Source: an uncultured Oscillibacter sp.
GTDB taxonomy: Bacteria; Bacillota; Clostridia; Oscillospirales; Oscillospiraceae
Assembly (NCBI GenBank): GCA_900551885.1
Contig: URXS01000019.1
Coordinates: 1-25,589 of the forward strand
Reading direction: 5' to 3'
Length of the DNA stretch: 25,589 nt
The notes under the pieces are model-generated. The model was not told the origin of the DNA. It ran no database searches and saw nothing but the letters and a program-made list of their open reading frames with translations. Position numbers and translations under genes: made by a program. Below, in pieces: positions 1-6,831 of this stretch. Position 1 is the stretch's first letter. Each line of letters opens with the position of its first letter.

Positions 1-71
1 TGGTGGCCGGCGCCAACATCGCGGGCTTCCAGAGAGTGGCCGACGCCATGATGGCTCAGGGTATTTTCTAA
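1..71 (+). CDS. gdhA: Glutamate dehydrogenase, C-terminal end only
   Basis: Only the last 22 codons are present, in the frame that starts at base 3 and stops at TAA 69-71. They read VAGANIAGFQRVADAMMAQG then IF. This closely matches the conserved C-terminus of hexameric NAD(P)-glutamate dehydrogenases (the ANIAGF..VADAM.AQG pattern), which interconvert glutamate and 2-oxoglutarate plus ammonia. The rest of the gene lies to the left of the window. A strong hairpin follows 35 bases after the stop. The assignment rests on this short but characteristic tail. Confidence 0.8.
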   Translation, partial: VAGANIAGFQRVADAMMAQGIF

Positions 72-105
72 GGGATTTTGAGACAACAAAAGCACATACA
101 TACCA

Positions 106-135
106 ACCGTGCCGTCCCTTTTGGGACGGCACGGT
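106..135 (+). terminator. Hairpin terminator after glutamate dehydrogenase
   Basis: A perfect 13-bp inverted repeat, ACCGTGCCGTCCC and its complement, encloses a TTTT loop. It lies 34 bases after the gdhA stop. The downstream T content is weak (CTTATACT), so it could end transcription imperfectly or serve mainly as a 3' stabilising hairpin. Confidence 0.65.
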
Positions 136-150
136 CTTATACTCAATGAA

Positions 151-182
151 AAACCGCGGGGCGCAGAAGCGTCCCGCGGTTT
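151..182 (-). terminator. Rho-independent terminator of the leftward PLP-enzyme operon
   Basis: A perfect 10-bp inverted repeat (AAACCGCGGG / CCCGCGGTTT) has an 12-base loop. Read on the minus strand it is followed by TTTTTCATTG, a usable U-tract, and it begins only 5 bases after the stop of the threonine-synthase-like gene. With the hairpin at 106-135 it separates two convergent transcription units. Confidence 0.8.
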
Positions 183-186
183 CGTG

Positions 187-1428
187 TTATTCCACTACCA
201 CACCGTGCTCGGCGAAAGCCTTCAGCAGCAGGTCCATGTCGGAGGGGATGGAGATGGGCTCCCCGGCAGCCTTGATGGCATTGGCCACGTCCTTGAGGCC
301 GTTGCCGGTGACCACAGACACCACCGTGTCCTCCTTCCCGATGACCCCCTGCTCACACAACTTCTTTATGCCTGCGGTTCCGGTGACACCGGCGGGCTCT
401 CCGAACACGCCGCAGGTCCGACCCAGAAGCTGCTGGGCCGCCATGATCTCCTCATCAGAGACATTCACCGTCAGACCGTTGGACTCCCGGATGGCCATGA
501 GCGCCTTGTCGGCATTCCGGGGCACGCCCACGGCGATGGAGTCTGCCAGGGTGTTCTCCTCCATGGGATGCCAGGGCTCCCCGGTCTCGATGCTGCGGTT
601 CAGGGGGCAGCAACCCGCCGCCTGGGCGGAGATCAACCGGGGGAGTTTGTCGATGAAGCCGATGGCATACAGGTCTTTCAGGCCCTTCCACAATCCCGCG
701 ATGGTGCAGCCGTCACCCACGGAAATAGCGATGTAGTCGGGTACCTGCCAGTCCAGTTGCTCCATGATCTCCAAGGCCACGGTCTTCTTGCCCTCGGAGA
801 GATAGGGATTGATGGCGGCGTTCCGGTTGTACCAGCCCCATTTGTCGATGGCCTGCTTGCTCAGCTCAAAGGTCTCCTCATAGCTGCCCTGGACGGAAAT
901 AACGGTGGCGCCGAAGGTCATCAACTGGGCCACCTTTCCCTTGGGTGCCCGGGAGGGAACGAAGATATAGGTCTTAAGGCCCGCCGCCGCGGCATTGCCC
1001 GCCAGAGACGAGGCGGCGTTGCCGGTGGAGGAGCAGGCAATGACCTTGGCCCCGGCCTCCCGGGCCTTGGCCACGGCCATGGCGCTGGCCCGGTCCTTCA
1101 GACTGGCGGTGGGGTTCTGGCCATCGTCCTTCACCCAGAGCTTTTTCAGACCCAGCAGTTCCGCCAGGCGCGGCTCCTCATAGAGCGGGCTCCAGCCCAC
1201 CCGCAGGGGCGTGGGCTCTGTGGTCTCCTCAATGGGCAGCAGCTCCCGGTAACGCCACATGGTCCGCTCGGTCCGGGCGGCCAGCTTCTCCTTGGTCAAT
1301 TGGGTTTTGATGTAATCATAGTCGTAGGTAATGTCCAGAATGCCGCCGCACTCACAGGTGGTCAGGTCCGGCGTGGCCTCATAAGTCTTTCCACACTTGA
1401 CACACTTGCCGTATAACACATTTTTCAT
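187..1428 (-). CDS. thrC: Threonine synthase-like PLP enzyme
   Basis: The protein is 413 aa. An N-terminal Cys4 zinc-ribbon-like cluster (C9, C12, C25, C27) precedes a fold-type II PLP domain. The Schiff-base lysine is K111 in TASLKDRAS, and SSTGNAASSLAG (133-144) is the substrate/PLP loop, both typical of threonine synthase (O-phosphohomoserine to threonine plus phosphate). Length and motifs fit the long class with an N-terminal ribbon. The ATG at 1428 has an AAAGGAGC ribosome binding site. It is the last gene of a leftward operon with a second PLP enzyme and a DauR-type regulator, all divergent from ygeY-ygeW-arcC. That setting makes a catabolic lyase role on a threonine- or diaminopropionate-like substrate possible; this is inference. 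By motif alone, threonine synthase is the safest name. Confidence 0.85.
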   Translation of the reverse strand: MKNVLYGKCVKCGKTYEATPDLTTCECGGILDITYDYDYIKTQLTKEKLAARTERTMWRYRELLPIEETTEPTPLRVGWSPLYEEPRLAELLGLKKLWVKDDGQNPTASLKDRASAMAVAKAREAGAKVIACSSTGNAASSLAGNAAAAGLKTYIFVPSRAPKGKVAQLMTFGATVISVQGSYEETFELSKQAIDKWGWYNRNAAINPYLSEGKKTVALEIMEQLDWQVPDYIAISVGDGCTIAGLWKGLKDLYAIGFIDKLPRLISAQAAGCCPLNRSIETGEPWHPMEENTLADSIAVGVPRNADKALMAIRESNGLTVNVSDEEIMAAQQLLGRTCGVFGEPAGVTGTAGIKKLCEQGVIGKEDTVVSVVTGNGLKDVANAIKAAGEPISIPSDMDLLLKAFAEHGVVVE

Positions 1429-1498
1429 GGCGTTGCTCCTTTTTTGGTTTTCTTCAGGCAGATGGAACGTGCCTTTCTCCTGTCATCCAATACGTGAA

Positions 1499-1528
1499 CA
1501 GGGGCAGGGCTTTACAGCCCCGCCCCTG
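1499..1528 (-). other. Intercistronic hairpin between the two PLP-enzyme genes
   Basis: A GC-rich inverted repeat (CAGGGGCAGGGC / GCCCCGCCCCTG, one A:C mismatch) has a 6-base loop. It sits 24 bases after the stop of the upstream PLP-enzyme gene. No U-tract follows on the minus strand, so an RNA-processing or stabilising hairpin, or partial attenuation, is more likely than full termination. Confidence 0.5.
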
Positions 1529-1552
1529 AGGCGATCGATTTACACCACTGTC

Positions 1553-3028
1553 TTACAGGGCCTTCAGCAGGCCGGTGGCCTCGTTGAACTCGTTGATGAG
1601 CTCATCCAGATCTGCCGCCTGCTTGTGGACGGCGTCCCAGGTGCCCTCGGTGTCGTACCACAGGGCGTTCAGGTCCTTCACGTCCCGGGCCTGCTGCTCC
1701 ACCCAGGTGTAGTACTTCAGGTTGTGCACCCGCTTGCGGTCCACATAGGTCAGCTCCATCATGCTGTCGGTCTTCAACCCCAGCATGTGGAGGTTGTGAT
1801 CCAGGGCCGCCTCGTGGGCGTTATAGGGACCGTACTGCTCGTTGAGCTCATTGACGCGGCTCTGATACATGACGGCGGAGTCGGTCAGGACCGTGCCCAC
1901 CACGTCGTGCTCAGTCAACTCATAGTACTTGGCCATCTTGATGCAGCACAGCACGTTGGCAATACCGGAGATACCCAGCCAGGTGAGCTTTTCCACCAGC
2001 TCCGGGTCCAGACCCAGCTGGTCGCGGCAGTAAGCCTGGCCCTCGGGGGTGTTGAACAGGCGCAGCAGACGCTGGGAGTCCTCATCGTCAATATCGATGA
2101 CCATGTCGGTGTTCTTCACGTTATGAATCCAGGGGATGTGCTTGTCGCCGATGCCCTCGATCCGGTGGCCGCCGAAGCCGTTTTCCAGGATGGTGGGGCA
2201 CTGCAGGGCCTCGCCCACCGCCAGCTTCAGGTAGGGATACTTCTCCTTCAGCAGATCACCGGCAGACATGGTACCGGCAGAGCCGGAGGTGAAGGCCGCC
2301 GCTGCAAACCGGTCGCCGGGGCGCTTGATGGCCTCGAACACGTCCGCCAGGGCGTTGCCGGTGACATTGTAGTGCCACAGGGGATTGCCCATCTCCTCGA
2401 ACTGGTTGAAGATCATGTACTGGGGATCGGCCCGCAGCTCCCAGGTCTTGTCAAAGATCTCCTTGACGTTGGACTCGCAACCGGGGGTGGCGATGATCTC
2501 GCCGGCGATGCTCTTGAGCCAGTCAAACCGCTCCTGGCTCATCTCCGCCGGAAGGATGGCCACAGACTCGCAGGCCAGAAGTTTGGAGTTGAAGGCGCCG
2601 CCGCGGCAGTAGTTGCCGGTGGAGGGCCACACGGCCTTGTGATAGGTGGCGTCAAACTGACCGGTCACCAGCCGGGGCGCCAGGCAGCCGAAGGAGGCGC
2701 CCACCTTGTGGCAGCCGGTGGGGAACCACTTGCCCACCATGGCGATGATCCGGCAGGGCACGCCGGTCAGGGCCGGGGGCAGCTCAATATAATTGGGCAC
2801 CGCCTGGAAAAGGCCCCCGCTCTCCTTGGCCTCGTTCTTCCAGGTGATACGGAACAGGTTCAGGGGGTTCACGTCCCACAAGCCCACACTCTTCAGCTTC
2901 TCCTGAATCTTCTCGGGGATGGTCTCAGGGTGCTCCATCTGGGCGATGGTGGGAATGATGATGTTGTTTTCCTTCGCCTTGGCAATGTTGTGCTCCAGGC
3001 CTGTTTTGTTGATGGTCAGATCAATCAT
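1553..3028 (-). CDS. Fold-type II PLP-dependent enzyme (subunit beta-like), substrate unknown
   Basis: The protein is 491 aa, in the tryptophan synthase beta / cysteine synthase superfamily, and resembles clostridial proteins annotated as pyridoxal-5-phosphate-dependent protein subunit beta. The likely Schiff-base lysine is K108 in GCHKVGASFG, aligning with the S-x-K motif of the fold. WPSTGNYCRGG (134-144) is the substrate-loop motif, and SGSAGTMSAG (248-257) is a Gly/Ser-rich phosphate-binding loop. It is longer than ordinary cysteine synthases (about 310 aa) and carries extra N- and C-terminal segments. The ATG at 3028 has an AGGAGGG ribosome binding site and lies 3 bases after the regulator's stop, so the two are co-transcribed. 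Position opposite ygeY-ygeW-arcC suggests beta-elimination or ammonia-lyase chemistry on an amino acid from that pathway. That is inference; the reaction cannot be named from sequence. Confidence 0.75.
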   Translation of the reverse strand: MIDLTINKTGLEHNIAKAKENNIIIPTIAQMEHPETIPEKIQEKLKSVGLWDVNPLNLFRITWKNEAKESGGLFQAVPNYIELPPALTGVPCRIIAMVGKWFPTGCHKVGASFGCLAPRLVTGQFDATYHKAVWPSTGNYCRGGAFNSKLLACESVAILPAEMSQERFDWLKSIAGEIIATPGCESNVKEIFDKTWELRADPQYMIFNQFEEMGNPLWHYNVTGNALADVFEAIKRPGDRFAAAAFTSGSAGTMSAGDLLKEKYPYLKLAVGEALQCPTILENGFGGHRIEGIGDKHIPWIHNVKNTDMVIDIDDEDSQRLLRLFNTPEGQAYCRDQLGLDPELVEKLTWLGISGIANVLCCIKMAKYYELTEHDVVGTVLTDSAVMYQSRVNELNEQYGPYNAHEAALDHNLHMLGLKTDSMMELTYVDRKRVHNLKYYTWVEQQARDVKDLNALWYDTEGTWDAVHKQAADLDELINEFNEATGLLKAL

Positions 3029-3031
3029 ACT

Positions 3032-3673
3032 TCATTTACCCTCCTGTTGTTTCGTGTCGATATAAGAATATAAGGTGTACTTAGAGATACCAAAATACTT
3101 GGCGATCTTGTCGCCGGATTTGGTGACCAGGAAGGCCCCGTTCTCGTTCAGGAAGCGGATGGCCTTCACCTTGTCATCCTTGTTCATCAGCGCCGCCGGC
3201 TTGCCCACCAGCGCCACCGATTGCTGGATCAGTTCCTCCAGCAGGTCGTTGACGTTGACGATCTTCTCCGGCTCTATCTGGGTCGGCTCCTCGGTAGTGA
3301 CCAGTTCGTGGATGGCGTCCTCCGCCATCAGCAGGCGGGAGATATCGTAATTGATGGCCAGGATGCCGGACACCTTTCCCTTGCTGTTGCGGATATACAT
3401 CGTGGAAGATTTGAGAATCTTGCCGTCCGGCGTCTTTGTCAGATAGCACAGGTGGTCCCGGGGCTGTGGGTCATTGGTGGCCAACTGCTCGATCACCACG
3501 TAGGAGGCCCCGTCCCCTACCTTCCGGCCGGTGACGTGGCCATTCTCGATGGCCACGATGGTGTGATCCGCGTGGTGACTCAGATCATGGACCACCACCT
3601 CGCAGCTACTGCCGAACTGAGCCGCAATACCCGCCGCAACTTGTTTGAGTAGTTCCAGTTTTCCGCTTTCTAT
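3032..3673 (-). CDS. DauR/YheO-type PAS-HTH transcriptional regulator
   Basis: Family signatures are clear. An N-terminal YheO-like PAS domain contains VVVHDLSHHADHTIVAIENG, HVTGRKVGDG and MYIRNSKGKVSGILAINYD. A C-terminal helix-turn-helix follows (GDKIAKYFGISKYTLYSYID). Such proteins sense a small ligand and control adjacent amino-acid or purine catabolic genes. The first gene of the leftward operon, it probably also acts on the shared promoter region. The start is unresolved. The first canonical in-frame codon (GTG 3598) would cut about 25 conserved residues (ELLKQVAAGIAAQFGSSCEV). The homologous frame stays open to beyond base 3700 but has no ATG, GTG or TTG there. I use an ATA at 3673, six bases after an AAAAGGGGGGG ribosome-binding-like run. 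A one-base error in that run would instead join the frame to ATG 3693. Confidence 0.8.
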   Translation of the reverse strand: MESGKLELLKQVAAGIAAQFGSSCEVVVHDLSHHADHTIVAIENGHVTGRKVGDGASYVVIEQLATNDPQPRDHLCYLTKTPDGKILKSSTMYIRNSKGKVSGILAINYDISRLLMAEDAIHELVTTEEPTQIEPEKIVNVNDLLEELIQQSVALVGKPAALMNKDDKVKAIRFLNENGAFLVTKSGDKIAKYFGISKYTLYSYIDTKQQEGK

Positions 3674-3729
3674 GGAACGCCCCCCCTTTTCATGAATTAT
3701 TCGTGAAATACTTCCAATAAACCATTTTC

Positions 3730-3757
3730 ATCATATCACAGTTTTTTGGGAAATCAA
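3730..3757 (-). promoter_or_regulatory. Sigma-A promoter for the regulator/PLP-enzyme operon
   Basis: On the minus strand, TTGATT (3757-3752), a 16-base spacer and TATGAT (3735-3730) form a promoter, with a TG one base before the -10 box (extended -10). Predicted start of transcription is near 3723, leaving a leader of about 50 bases. Confidence 0.7.
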
Positions 3758-3798
3758 CCACTTTTTCAAAAAATTTTTTTGGTTTTCAAATTTTTTGT

Positions 3799-3826
3799 TT
3801 GACAAGTGGATTTCTTATGCTATGAT
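3799..3826 (+). promoter_or_regulatory. Sigma-A promoter for ygeY (divergent)
   Basis: TTGACA (3799-3804), a 16-base spacer and TATGAT (3821-3826) form a near-consensus promoter about 63 bases upstream of the ygeY ribosome binding site. The divergent promoter is only 42 bases away. The DNA between is rich in A/T tracts, so one regulator could control both directions. Confidence 0.8.
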
Positions 3827-3895
3827 AGAGACAGATAAAGGAAGAACCAACCAGGGGAATACATACACACAATATTTAAAGTGGAGGGCAGCATT

Positions 3896-5305
3896 ATGGA
3901 TTTCGAAGCGATCAAACGTGCGGCAGAGGGCTACAAGGCGGATATGTCCCGGTTCCTGCGGGACATGATCTCTCATCCCAGCGAGAGCTGCGAGGAAAAG
4001 GACGTCGTCATGTGCATCAAAGCCGAGATGGAGAAGCTGGGCTTTGACAAGGTGGAGATCGACGGCCTGGGCAACGTCATCGGCTGGATGGGCGACGGTG
4101 AGAAGATCATCGCCATCGACTCCCACATCGACACCGTGGGCATCGGCAACATCAACAACTGGGAAGCTGACCCCTACAAGGGCTATGAGACCGACGACGT
4201 GATCTACGGCCGCGGCGGCTCCGATCAGGAGGGCGGCATGGCCTCCGCCGTGTACGGCGCCAAGATCATGAAGGAGATGGGCCTGATTCCCAAGGGCTAC
4301 AAGATCATGGTGGTCGGCTCCGTCCAGGAAGAGGATTGCGACGGCATGTGCTGGCAGTACATCGTCAACAAGTATTTCTCCAGCAAGGAAGAGGCCCAGA
4401 AGAAGATCGAGTTCGTCATCTCCACCGAGCCCACCGACGGCGGCATCTACCGCGGTCACCGGGGCCGTATGGAGATCCGGGTGGACGTGAAGGGTGTCTC
4501 CTGCCACGGCTCCGCCCCCGAGCGCGGCGACAACGCCATCTACAAGATGGCCGACATCCTTCAGGACGTCCGGGCCCTGAACGAGAACGACGACGCCGAC
4601 TCCACCGAGATCAAGGGCCTGGTGAAGATGCTCAATCCCAAGTACAACCCCGACCACTATGAGGACGCCCGGTTCCTGGGCCGCGGTACCTGCACCACCA
4701 GCCAGATCTTCTACACCTCCCCCTCTCGCTGTGCCGTGGCGGATAGCTGCGCCATCTCCATCGACCGCCGCATGACTGCCGGCGAGACCTGGGACTCCTG
4801 CTTGGAGGAGATCCGTCAGCTTCCCTCCGTCAAGAAATACGGCGACGACGTGAAGGTCTCTATGTACATGTACGACCGTCCCGCCTGGACCGGCACCGTC
4901 TATGAGACCGAGTGCTTCTTCCCCACCTGGATCAACAAGGAGAGCGCCGCCCATGTCCAGGCATTGATCGACGCTCACCACGCCCTGTACGGCGACGAGC
5001 GCATCGGCCACGCCGACGCCGATCCCAAGTATGACGCCATGCACCTGCGTCACCGTCCCCTGACCGACAAGTGGACCTTCTCCACCAACTGCGTGTCTAT
5101 CCAGGGCCGGTACGGCATTCCCTGCGTGGGCTTTGGCCCCGGTGCCGAGTCCCAGGCTCACGCTCCCAATGAGATCACCTGGAAGCAGGATCTGGTCACC
5201 TGCGCCGCCATGTACGTGGCCGCTGTGAACCTCTACAAGGAGGAGAACAAGACCTCCGATGTCACCGAGTTCCGCCAGAGCCTGACCGACAACGTCATCC
5301 AGTAA
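3896..5305 (+). CDS. ygeY: YgeY-family M20 metallohydrolase (selenium-metabolism-linked)
   Basis: The 469-aa M20 amidohydrolase/peptidase carries the di-zinc ligand set and catalytic acids: SHIDTVG (H77, D79), GRGGSDQEGG (D110), QEEDCDG (catalytic E145, ligand E146), STEPTDG (E178), dimerisation-domain SCHGSAPERG (H204) and HAPNE (H422). These match the YgeY family, cytoplasmic hydrolases thought to open an amide or carbamoyl bond in purine/urate breakdown; the exact substrate is not settled. I chose ATG 3896 because GGAGGG lies 7 bases before it. An upstream GTG at 3881 would put the ribosome binding site inside the gene. Promoter 3799-3826 drives it, and ygeW and arcC follow on the same strand after hairpin-containing gaps. 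The family call is secure; the reaction is inferred from homologues. Confidence 0.88.
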   Translation: MDFEAIKRAAEGYKADMSRFLRDMISHPSESCEEKDVVMCIKAEMEKLGFDKVEIDGLGNVIGWMGDGEKIIAIDSHIDTVGIGNINNWEADPYKGYETDDVIYGRGGSDQEGGMASAVYGAKIMKEMGLIPKGYKIMVVGSVQEEDCDGMCWQYIVNKYFSSKEEAQKKIEFVISTEPTDGGIYRGHRGRMEIRVDVKGVSCHGSAPERGDNAIYKMADILQDVRALNENDDADSTEIKGLVKMLNPKYNPDHYEDARFLGRGTCTTSQIFYTSPSRCAVADSCAISIDRRMTAGETWDSCLEEIRQLPSVKKYGDDVKVSMYMYDRPAWTGTVYETECFFPTWINKESAAHVQALIDAHHALYGDERIGHADADPKYDAMHLRHRPLTDKWTFSTNCVSIQGRYGIPCVGFGPGAESQAHAPNEITWKQDLVTCAAMYVAAVNLYKEENKTSDVTEFRQSLTDNVIQ

Positions 5306-5541
5306 ATAATCGTCAAAATGCAAGCATTTTGACGAGGGAACGGCTTTCTGCGCGCACTCGCTGCGCTCGCACACTGGAAAGCCGAGCGGTATTTTTGGTG
5401 ACGTACATGCCGCCACCAAAAATCTTTTAAATTCCTCGCGTCTCAGATCCGCGAGGGATGCAGGCAAATACCGCGGCAAAACTCTGTGAGGCAGTTTGCC
5501 GCCTCAACAATATAAACAATATATTTTAAGGAGATTTAACT
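5306..5541 (+). repeat. Hairpin-dense intergenic element between ygeY and ygeW
   Basis: This gap holds five inverted repeats in series. They are 5311-5334 (perfect 11-bp stem, AA loop), 5341-5384 (CGGCTTTC / GAAAGCCG around the GC-rich core CGCACTCGCTGCGCTCGC), 5391-5423 (perfect 10-bp stem, then CTTTT), 5434-5456 (7-bp stem) and 5473-5502 (about 10 bp with one bulged A). No credible reading frame is present. The ygeW ribosome binding site AAGGAG follows directly. It could be a REP/MITE-like intergenic repeat or a set of attenuating and mRNA-stabilising hairpins; the core looks like repeats I associate with clostridial genomes, which I cannot verify here. Confidence 0.6.
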
Positions 5542-6732
5542 ATGTCTAAGACCATCGAGCTGGCCAAGCATTTGGAAAAGCTGCACATCAACAACATGTA
5601 CAAGTCCGACTTCTACTGGACCTGGGACAAGACCGACGAGGAGCTGGACGCCATCTTCACCGTGGCCGACGCCCTGCGGGACCTGCGTGAGCGCAACAAG
5701 TCCACCCGGATCTTTGATTCCGGCCTGGGCATCTCCATCTTCCGTGACAACTCCACCCGCACCCGCTTCTCCTTCGCCTCTGCCTGCAACCTGCTGGGCC
5801 TGACCGTCCAGGACCTGGATGAGAAGAAGAGCCAGATCGCCCACGGCGAGACCGTCCGTGAGACCGCCAACATGGTCTCCTTCATGGCCGATGTCATCGG
5901 CATCCGGGACGACATGTTCATCGGCGAAGGCCACAAGTATCAAAAGACCTTCATGGACGCCGTGAAGGAAGGCTACCGTGACGGCATCCTGGAGCAGCAG
6001 CCCACCCTGGTGAACCTGCAGTGCGATGTGGACCATCCCACTCAGTGCATGGCCGACATGCTGCACATCATCCACCAGTTCGGTGGCGTGGAGAACCTGA
6101 AGGGCAAGAAGATCGCCATGACCTGGGCCTATTCTCCCTCCTACGGCAAGCCTCTGTCCGTTCCCCAGGGCGTCATCGGCCTGATGACCCGCTTCGGCAT
6201 GGACGTGGTGCTGGCCCATCCCGAGGGCTATGACGTGATGCCCGAGGTGGAAGAGATCGCCAAGAAGAACGCCGCGGCCACCGGCGGCAGCTACAAGAAG
6301 GTTGCCACCATGGAGGAGGCCTTCGACGGCGCCGACATCGTGTATCCCAAGAGCTGGGCTCCCTTTGCCGCCATGGAGCAGCGCACCAAGCTGTATCAGG
6401 CTGGCGACCAGGCCGGTATCGACGCCCTGGAGAAGCAGCTCCTGGCCCAGAACGCCCAGTACAAGAACTGGACCTGCTCCGAGGAGATGATGAAGCGGAC
6501 CAAGAATGGCAGCGCTCTGTACCTGCACTGCCTGCCCGCCGACATCACCGGCCTGAGCTGCCCCGAGGGCGAGGTGGACAACTCCGTGTTCGACCGGTAC
6601 CTGGTGCCCCTGTACAAGGAAGCCAGCTACAAGCCCTATGTCATCGCCGCCATGATCATGATGAGCAAGGTGAAGGATCCTGTGTCCGCCCTGATGGCTC
6701 TGGACGGCGCCGGCAAGCGCAAGTTCTTCTAA
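5542..6732 (+). CDS. ygeW: Knotted carbamoyltransferase YgeW
   Basis: The 396-aa protein has the same length as E. coli YgeW. Transcarbamylase hallmarks are in order: the carbamoyl-phosphate loop STRTR (71-75), HPTQCMAD (165-172) and HCLP (329-332). An extended C-terminal half places it with the knotted, YgeW-type subgroup rather than ornithine or aspartate transcarbamylase. In the catabolic direction it would phosphorolyse an N-carbamoyl compound to carbamoyl phosphate, which ArcC, encoded next, can use to make ATP. The natural amino acceptor is not established for the family; diaminopropionate has been proposed in urate degradation. The start is preceded by AAGGAG seven bases upstream. It follows the hairpin-rich gap after ygeY and is probably part of the same transcription unit. 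Confidence 0.9.
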   Translation: MSKTIELAKHLEKLHINNMYKSDFYWTWDKTDEELDAIFTVADALRDLRERNKSTRIFDSGLGISIFRDNSTRTRFSFASACNLLGLTVQDLDEKKSQIAHGETVRETANMVSFMADVIGIRDDMFIGEGHKYQKTFMDAVKEGYRDGILEQQPTLVNLQCDVDHPTQCMADMLHIIHQFGGVENLKGKKIAMTWAYSPSYGKPLSVPQGVIGLMTRFGMDVVLAHPEGYDVMPEVEEIAKKNAAATGGSYKKVATMEEAFDGADIVYPKSWAPFAAMEQRTKLYQAGDQAGIDALEKQLLAQNAQYKNWTCSEEMMKRTKNGSALYLHCLPADITGLSCPEGEVDNSVFDRYLVPLYKEASYKPYVIAAMIMMSKVKDPVSALMALDGAGKRKFF

Positions 6733-6756
6733 TCAGAAAATTTTTGAGACTTTTCG

Positions 6757-6793
6757 GTTTTGGCGGGAATAGCACAGATATTCCCGCCAAAAC
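6757..6793 (+). other. Perfect 15-bp hairpin between ygeW and arcC
   Basis: GTTTTGGCGGGAATA and its exact complement flank a 7-base loop. No T-run follows (TATCGGATAG), so it looks like an RNA-processing, stability or partial-attenuation element inside the operon rather than a full terminator. It begins 24 bases after the ygeW stop and ends 38 bases before the arcC start. Confidence 0.6.
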
Positions 6794-6831
6794 TATCGGA
6801 TAGTCTGACTATGAAAAGGGGATACACCATT

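Noticed and set aside
3881..3895. GTG start for ygeY
   Set aside because: It overlaps the GGAGGG ribosome binding site that is correctly spaced for ATG 3896.
3815..5479. Long minus-strand open frame of 554 codons opposite ygeY
   Set aside because: Its composition is that of an antisense shadow of a GC-rich gene. The plus-strand frame has a promoter, ribosome binding site and full M20 motifs.
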